Source: Dendrobium chrysotoxum (lineage: Eukaryota > Streptophyta > Magnoliopsida > Asparagales > Orchidaceae). Taken from it: a stretch of DNA of 64,000 nt. Position numbers and translations under genes: made by a program. Shown in pieces: positions 57,483 to 64,000 of this stretch. Where the stretch lies: the NCBI GenBank assembly GCA_019925795.1, contig CM034305.1, positions 62,360,573 through 62,424,572 of the forward strand, read 5' to 3'. The notes under the pieces were generated by a model, which was not told where the DNA came from, ran no database searches, and saw only the letters and a program-made list of their open reading frames with translations. The stretch's first letter is position 1; each line of letters starts with the position of its first letter.

Positions 57483-59255
57483 TGTCACAACCCAACCCGA
57501 CCAGAATAGGTCCTTTCGTGTTGAGCTGTGACAGGCAAACCCCAAGATCCAGTTTTGGAATTATTTCAGATTTTTTGCCAATATTCATTGAAATAAATGA
57601 CAAACTACATAGCTACTAAACTATTCAAATGCTGAAAAACTCATCCATAAAGTTTCTTTCATTCATCAAAATAAATATCTACACTACAGTACATGGCTAT
57701 AAGTGAGAGCTACAGAACTGAAAATTTAACTAGCCATGACTGTATAAAAATCAAAAGTGCAAAATACCTAGACCTCAGATTTGATCCTGAACTACTAGTC
57801 CACAACCTCTTTTCCCTTTCCAGATCCTGAAAACTAGAAGTAAAATCACATTGAGCTATAATAGCTCAGCAAGCCACACAAACTAATCTAAATTTTCAAA
57901 TATTTTTTATTAAATATTTTGTTGAATAATTAAAAGAAGTTAATTACAGTTTAAATAAATCACTGAACTGAAAATCATAAGACTGAGAAATGTAATAAAT
58001 GCATATCAATAATAGTACAGAACAAATGTATAAACTGAAATTCATATCACAGAGTAGTTCATATCATATTTCCCAGACCCAGACATAATCTCAAAGAATT
58101 CTGGCCCCTTATGACTCCCCTTTTTATTTGTGCTTTTAGCACCAGAACATATCAGATATCCCTGCCTTAGACAGAATCTCAAAGAATTCTGGCCCCTTAT
58201 AACTCCCAATAATTCTCTGACACAGACATAATCTCAAAAGATTTTGGCCCCTTATAGCTCCCAGTAGATATCATTTACTCACATATGTACATATATAATC
58301 ACATTATAACAATTAAAGAGTAATTGAGCATGTATCAAAATTTCACAGTGTTGTATAACGGTAGACAACAGAAAATCCAACTAGACAAAAATGCACATTT
58401 TCAGAAAATTATCAAATTACCAGATATTGTGTAAAACGATGTTTTAAGACTTTTATTGTACTACAACACTATTTTTCAACATCCCGATAATTTTCTATTC
58501 ACTAAAAATCCCGCAAATTTCAAAACCCCTGGTGAAAAATTTACAGAAAATATCCAAAATGTGCATAATCGTAATCTCTACAACATACAAAAAGTTACGC
58601 GGTGAAAGTTTTACCGGTGCAAAGTTATCCCCATTTTTCGCTAACGGTTATAAAATTTTAATCGAAATATTTGTTAAAACTTACACATTTTTTAAAATTG
58701 AGATGGGCATTATGTGCCTTACATCGAGACAAACAACTTTCCCAACTGCATCGACAAACAAAAACGACCCAAAGTCACCCAAAACCCAATTTTCCTCCTT
58801 CTCTCTCCTCTCTTTCTCCCCTAAAAGCCCTAAGAATTTCTCTGTTTGGCAAATCCGAAAATGGCAAGTTTTTTTATAATAATAGATTAGTGGAATGAGA
58901 TATTTGTTTATTTTAATTATTAAATAATATAATAATATTATTTAATTAATTTTTAATAGAAAATTCATAGATATTCTTTTGTAGATTGTAAAAATTATAG
59001 AAAAATACTCATAAATTAGCTAATTTTATTTAGAACATTTGGGTTAAATTAGTTTGCAAAATGGACACCTAACTTCTCAAAACCCCCACTTGTATCGATA
59101 GATGTCGATTTCTTAAGAAATTTTGACAGTGCCCAAAAATTATAAAAAAGTTAGGGAAGCTAAAACACGACATTATAAATGTTCTGGTGAAGACAGTTTG
59201 TGATTTGGACTTCTCTAGGTCAACAAAAAAAATCTTGAAATTTTAAAGAATTTCA
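57483..59255 (-). repeat. 3' LTR of the minus-strand chromovirus (1773 bp)
   Basis: On the minus strand it begins TGAAATTC at 59255, just after the purine tract that follows the pol stop, and ends GGGTTGTGACA at 57483. Three internal repeats with ctcaaagaattctggcccc start at 58082, 58169 and 58224. It resembles the decayed LTR at 7994-9798. Confidence 0.8.
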
Positions 59256-59310
59256 TAATCTACCTACCTTAAGAGAAATGTCATCCTCGACATTCCTAAA
59301 GCAGAATGAG

Positions 59311-62300
59311 TCAGAATAAACCTGGATATAGCTGCCTCATATCAGACTCCTTCTCCCAAGTAGCCTCTCTGGCAGTCCTATGCTTCCACTGCAGCTTAAC
59401 CATATGAATTTGTTTGCTTCTCAATTTTTTGACATCATATGCCAAAATTCTTTCAGGTTCTTCTCTGTATTGCAGGTTTGGATGAACCTCAATATCATCA
59501 GCAGATAATCTCTTCCCAGAATCAGACACCCACTTTCTTAAAGATGATACATGAAACACATTGTGTATATCGGACATATGATCAGGTAACAATAACCTGT
59601 AAGCAGAACTATCAATCCTCTCAATGATCTCAAAAGGTCCAATATACCTTGGACTAAGCTTGCTAATTTTCTTAAATCTACTGACACCTTTCATAGGGCT
59701 AACTTTGACATATACTAAGTCACCAATCTGAAACTCAACTAATATGTGCTTCTGATTGTAATACTTCTTCTGTCTATCTTGTGCAGATTTCAACCTTTCT
59801 CTAATCAAATTGATCTTTGTAGTAGTATCATCCACAAAGGCTGAACCTATCACTTGTCTATCTCCCACATCTGTCAAAGTCAAAGGAGTTCTACATTTTC
59901 TGCCATATAGAGCTTCATAATGAGCCATGCCTATGTTGGACTGATAACTATTATTATATGCAAACTCTATCAATGGGATATGATCCTCACAACTGCCCCC
60001 AAAATCCAAAACACATAATCTCAAAAGATCCTCAAGTACCTGAATAGTCCTTTCAGACTGTCTGTTTGTTTATAGATGAAAAGTTATACTGAAGTGCAAC
60101 TTCGTACCCAGTCCCTGCTGAATACCTCTCCATAATCTTGAGGTAAACCTGCCATCCCGATCAGATACAATCACTTTTGGCACACCATGCAACCTGATAA
60201 TATCTTTAACATAGATTTGTGCTAATCTGTCTACCGGATCTGTCTGTCTAATTGGAAGAAAATGGGCAGATTTTGTTAGTCGATCAACGACAACCCAAAT
60301 AGCATCATGCCCTTGCCTCGATCTAGGGAAACCCATAGCAAAATCCATTGTTACCTCTTCCTATTTCCACTCTGGAATGGGTAATAACTGCAAAAGATCT
60401 TCCAGTTGCTGATGCTCTGCCTTCACTAGTTGATAGGCCTCACACTTTGAAATAAACTCGGCTATGTCCTTTTTCAATCCAGGCCACCAAAACTTACCCT
60501 TCAGATCTCCGTACATCTTGCTACTTACTGGATGAATAGTATAGCCTGAATAATGAGCCTTATGTAGAATCTCCTGCCTCAGATCTCCAAAAATAGGAAT
60601 CCAAAGTCTATCCTTACAGAAAATAACATCAAAATTAGAAACTCGTAGTTCAGATTTCTTACAAGATCTGATCTGATCAATCAACTTCAGATATTCTTCA
60701 TCTGATTTATGAGCTTCATGAATCTTTTCTTCTAAAGAGGGCTGAATGATCATTTGAGTCACTATACCAGAATCCCAAACCATAGGAGAAATCACCTCCA
60801 ACTATAATCTCTCCATATCTCGTATTAAATACTAATCATAAGTGAGTTGCATACATGATAATCCAGAAGACTTCCTATTCAGAGTGTCTGCCACCATATT
60901 AGCCTTACCAGGCTGATACTGAATTGTCAGATCATAGTCTTTAATTAACTCAAGCCATCTTCTTTGCCTCAAATTCAGATCCTTCTGAGTGAATATGTAC
61001 TTCAGACTTTGATGATCTATGAAAATCTCACACCTGACACCGTACAAATAATGATGCCAAATCTTCAATGCAAATATAATAGCAACCAACTCTAGATCAT
61101 GCGTCGGATAGTTTCTTTCATGTGGCTTCAACTGTCTTGAAGCATAAGCTGTCACTCGACCATGCTGCATTAAAACACACCCCAAACCTCTCAATGAAGC
61201 ATTACTGAACACCTAAAATCCTTCTGTACCAGAGAGAAGAGCCAAAACTGGAGTAGAAGTCAAACAATCCTTCAATATCTAAAAATTAGCCTCACACTCT
61301 GGTGTCCAGACAAAAGCTATTGACTTATGAGTCAGTCTCATCAGAGGTGCTAAAATCTGAGAAAATCCCTTCATAAACTTCCTATAATATCCAATCATAC
61401 CCAAGAAACTACGTATCTCAAACATCGTAGTAGGCCTCTGCCAATTAGTGACTGCTTGAACTTTCTGGGGATCAACAGATATACCATCACCACTCATCAC
61501 GTGTCCCAGAAAAGAAATACTCCTCAGTCAGAACTTACATTTAAAAAATTTTGCATACAACTTATGCTGCCTCAAAGTCTCTAATACACTTCTCAAATAT
61601 CTGGCGTGATCTTCCTCAGAAGCAGAATATACCAAAATATTATCTATAAAAATAATCATAAACTGGTCCATATAATCTTTGAAGACTCTATTCATCGGAT
61701 CCATAAAGATAGCTGGTGCATTTGTCACCCCAAATGGCATGACCAAAAATTTATAGTGTCCATATCGAGTACTAAAAGCTGTCTTCATCACATTAGCATC
61801 TCTCACCTTCACCTGATAATAACCTAATTATAGATCAATCTTTAAAAATACATAAGATCCAGCAAGCTGATCAAACAAATCATCAATCCGTGGTAGTGGA
61901 TACTTATTCTTGATAGTGACTTTGTTTAACTCTCTGTAATAAATACACATACGCATTGTACCATCTTTTTTCTGTATAAATAGAATAGGTGCTCCCCATG
62001 GAGAGACACTAGGATGAATAAATCCTTTATCAACCAACTCCTGAAGCTGAACATTCAACTCTTGAAGCTTCTTTGGTGTCATTCTATACGGAGCTTTATA
62101 TATCGGGGCTGTACCCAAAAATATGTCTATACAAAATTCTATGTCTCTATCTGGAGGTAAACTGACTAACTCCTTTAGAAATACATCTGAAAAATATCGT
62201 ACTATTGGGATATCAGAACGATAACCCGTATATATACTTCTATCCCAAACTGATGCCAGAAATACCATACAACCCTTCTTCCAAAATTTATTTGCTTCCA

Positions 62301-62700
62301 ATGTAGAGATCGAACAGGATAAAACACCTCTAACTACTTAGAATATACAACTTTCACTACCCATAAATAGTGTTACTCGCTTCTTCAAACAATCAATCTG
62401 AGCCCTATACTGACTCAACCAATTCATATCCAGAATAACATCATATGAGGAAATGGGTAGTAAAATCAAACTAGATTTCCACTTCTTATTAGAAATCTCA
62501 ATATCACAGAAACAAAATCTACTGGCTATCATAATATCTCAAGCCAGTAAAATAACAGAAAGAGAAACATACAATACATCGGAAGCCAAGTGTAGTGAAT
62601 CGAAGAAACACTCGGAAATAAAGAAATGACTAGCTCCGAAATCAAATAAAATACGACATGGATGCTAATAAATATAAACTGTACCTGTCACAACATCTGG
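59311..62700 (-). pseudogene. Chromovirus pol: protease, RT, RNase H, integrase, chromodomain
   Basis: One frame holds throughout (codons start at positions divisible by three), interrupted only by stops, for example at 62340-62338, 61827-61825, 61530-61528, 61281-61279, 60363-60361 and 60072-60070. Domains: protease (active-site triad reads DFG at 62643-62635, not DSG); RT with RMTPKKLQEL, GAPILFIQKKDG and FIDNIL (61650-61633), where the second catalytic Asp of F-x-D-D is Asn; RNase H with first Asp changed to Asn (61203-61201); integrase zinc finger with last Cys changed to Tyr (60435-60433); integrase core; chromodomain at about 59310-59470 ending EATWEKESDMRQLYPGLF. No product could be active. 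Confidence 0.93.
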
Positions 62701-64000
62701 AGCATCCCAGGCTTCCTGCTGAGTCAAATTGTATACACGTGGCTGAATTGGAGCTGGAGCTGCAGAACTACTAAGCTCTCTCTGACTACTGCCAGATGGT
62801 TTGCTTGCCACTAAACCCAAACCACCAACTCCACCAGCTGATCCCTCAGAAAAAATACGGAGAGGAATTACCCTTGGTCTCCTTGCCGGTCTAATAAAGC
62901 TCTCCGATCTATACTCAGAACGTCGGTCAAATCTTGTCTATGGACACTCTGCTACCCGATGTCCCATTTGACCACATTTGAAACACTTTCCAGTCATCCT
63001 GTAGTACTGACCAGAATGACGTCGACCACAACTCTGACACACAGGTGCCCCACTAACAGAATTAGAACTGGCTACGCTGCCACTACTAGAGACTGCTGCA
63101 GATACCTCTGTCCACCTCTCCTAGAATCCCCAGGTGTAAATCTGCTCTTCTTCCCCGAAAAGCCACTACCAGAAGTCTCACCACTGAACCTCTTCCTACT
63201 AGCAGTCCATCGCTGCTGAGTAGCCATATGGTGTTCTCTATCAGACGAGCTCTCTCCACCAACTCAAAGAAATCAGAAATATGAAATGGCACAAGAGGCT
63301 ATCGTAGACTATCCTGAAGTTCTCTCAGGAACCTGTAGCAGTTCTCTGTAGGAGTGCTAACAGACTGTGGAGCATATCTTGCCAAAACAGTGAACTCTAC
63401 CTCATATTGCATAACTATCCTGCTCCCTTGAACCAGCCTCAAAAAGGTCTCCTGCATGTGCTGTCGTGCAGAAGGTGGTACAAATTAGGCTCTAAACACA
63501 TTAGAGAATTCCTCCCAGGTAATCAGAGAGTTCAATTTTCCTTAAAATTTCTCCTCCTGTTGGCCCATCCACCAGCTCTCTGCCTCACCATCTAATAGAA
63601 AAACTGCTAACGGTACCTTCCTCTCAAGAAGACACTGTATACCGTCAAATACCTTTTCCAGCCTCCTCAACTAGTCATCTCCCTCTCTGGGCTCAACAGT
63701 ACCCTCAAATCTCGGAGGCTTCAATATCAAAAATATTTATAGATTTATGTCTACCTCTTTAGATCTGATAACAGGAACTCTGCTCTGTCTCACCCATCAT
63801 CTAGGCTATCAAAGTAGCAAACTGTGAAACTGTATCCGAACCAACTATTGGAGCAGAACTATATACAGGAGGTGCCTAACTAGCACTCTGTCCATCGGTC
63901 ATATCTAGGTCTGGTGGATCTATAATCACACAGAATATGCAACTGAATACACATGAAATAAAAATAATGAACACTCAGACAGACTTGAAACTACCCCACT
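62701..64000 (-). pseudogene. Chromovirus gag, frameshifted and window-truncated
   Basis: The CCHC zinc knuckle (CFKCGQMGHRVAEC) lies at 62985-62944, in frame with pol. Upstream, 63720-63230 encodes the conserved gag segments (PPRFEGTVEP, GEAESWWMG, RLVQGSRIVMQYEVEF, LARYAPQSV) in a different frame. An indel near 63225-63240 separates the two frames. Several TAG codons lie in the upstream part. It is closely related to the gag remnant at 9961-12000. Confidence 0.85.

Larger units (their letters stand above)
57483..64000 (-). mobile_element. Tekay-like chromovirus (Ty3/gypsy), 3' part, window-truncated
   Basis: Reading on the minus strand from the window edge: gag with a CCHC zinc knuckle, protease, RT, RNase H, integrase, a chromodomain, a weak purine tract (aaggtaggtaga) and an LTR. 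The chromodomain at the integrase C-terminus defines chromoviruses; gag and domain order fit the Tekay/Del clade. The 5' LTR lies outside the window. Many nonsense codons and altered catalytic residues show that it is dead. Confidence 0.92.

Noticed and set aside
1..64000. tRNA or rRNA genes
   Set aside because: No cloverleaf with A and B boxes and no rRNA core motif was noticed by eye. The tRNA-like matches are primer binding sites of retroelements.

Overview
This window is nuclear DNA from a flowering plant. It holds one intact protein-coding gene surrounded by layers of transposable elements. The evidence for a plant is a multi-exon CER3/WAX2-type cuticular-wax gene, Tat-lineage and chromovirus (Tekay-like) Ty3/gypsy retrotransposons, TRIM elements primed by initiator-tRNA-Met, and hAT-like MITEs. 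I cannot fix the species; the class (monocot or dicot) is left open.

Layout: 1-6229 is the 3' part of a Tat-lineage retrotransposon on the + strand. It contains RNase H, integrase, a repeat-bearing 3' UTR, an antisense spliced ORF with its own TATA box, a polypurine tract and a 3' LTR. 6230-7210 holds two decayed exons of a WAT1/EamA-like transporter. 7994-12000 is a decayed + strand Tekay-like chromovirus (LTR, PBS, gag) interrupted by a TRIM, which is itself interrupted by another LTR-like insert. 12000-19000 is tandem-repeat rich, with decayed coding remnants and a second, complete TRIM at 16417-17089. 19000-25000 has a 337-bp tandem duplication, a LINE 3' end, MITEs and a 1.17-kb hAT element. 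25091-27824 is an old, much enlarged LTR of the Tat family. 28000-39800 is AT-rich non-genic DNA with LTR-like blocks and one decayed ORF. 40085-47361 is the CER3-like gene (11 exons, 620 residues). 48777-49971 is a solo LTR with a perfect 5-bp target duplication. 50432-56823 is a minus-strand, internally deleted Tat element with two 2-kb LTRs. 57028-57480 is a possible CACTA end. 57483-64000 is a minus-strand Tekay-like chromovirus (LTR, pol, gag), cut by the window edge.

The one working gene is predicted to act in the endoplasmic reticulum in making very-long-chain alkanes for the leaf cuticle, together with a CER1 partner and cytochrome b5 (known for the family). Everything else looks like inactive transposon sequence. 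The points of most interest are the antisense spliced ORF of the Tat element, an LTR minisatellite that grows from few copies to about 1.8 kb between family members, a GC-AG first intron in the CER3 gene, a datable stack of nested insertions, and a chromovirus pol whose visible defects are nearly all C-to-T or G-to-A changes in an unshifted frame.
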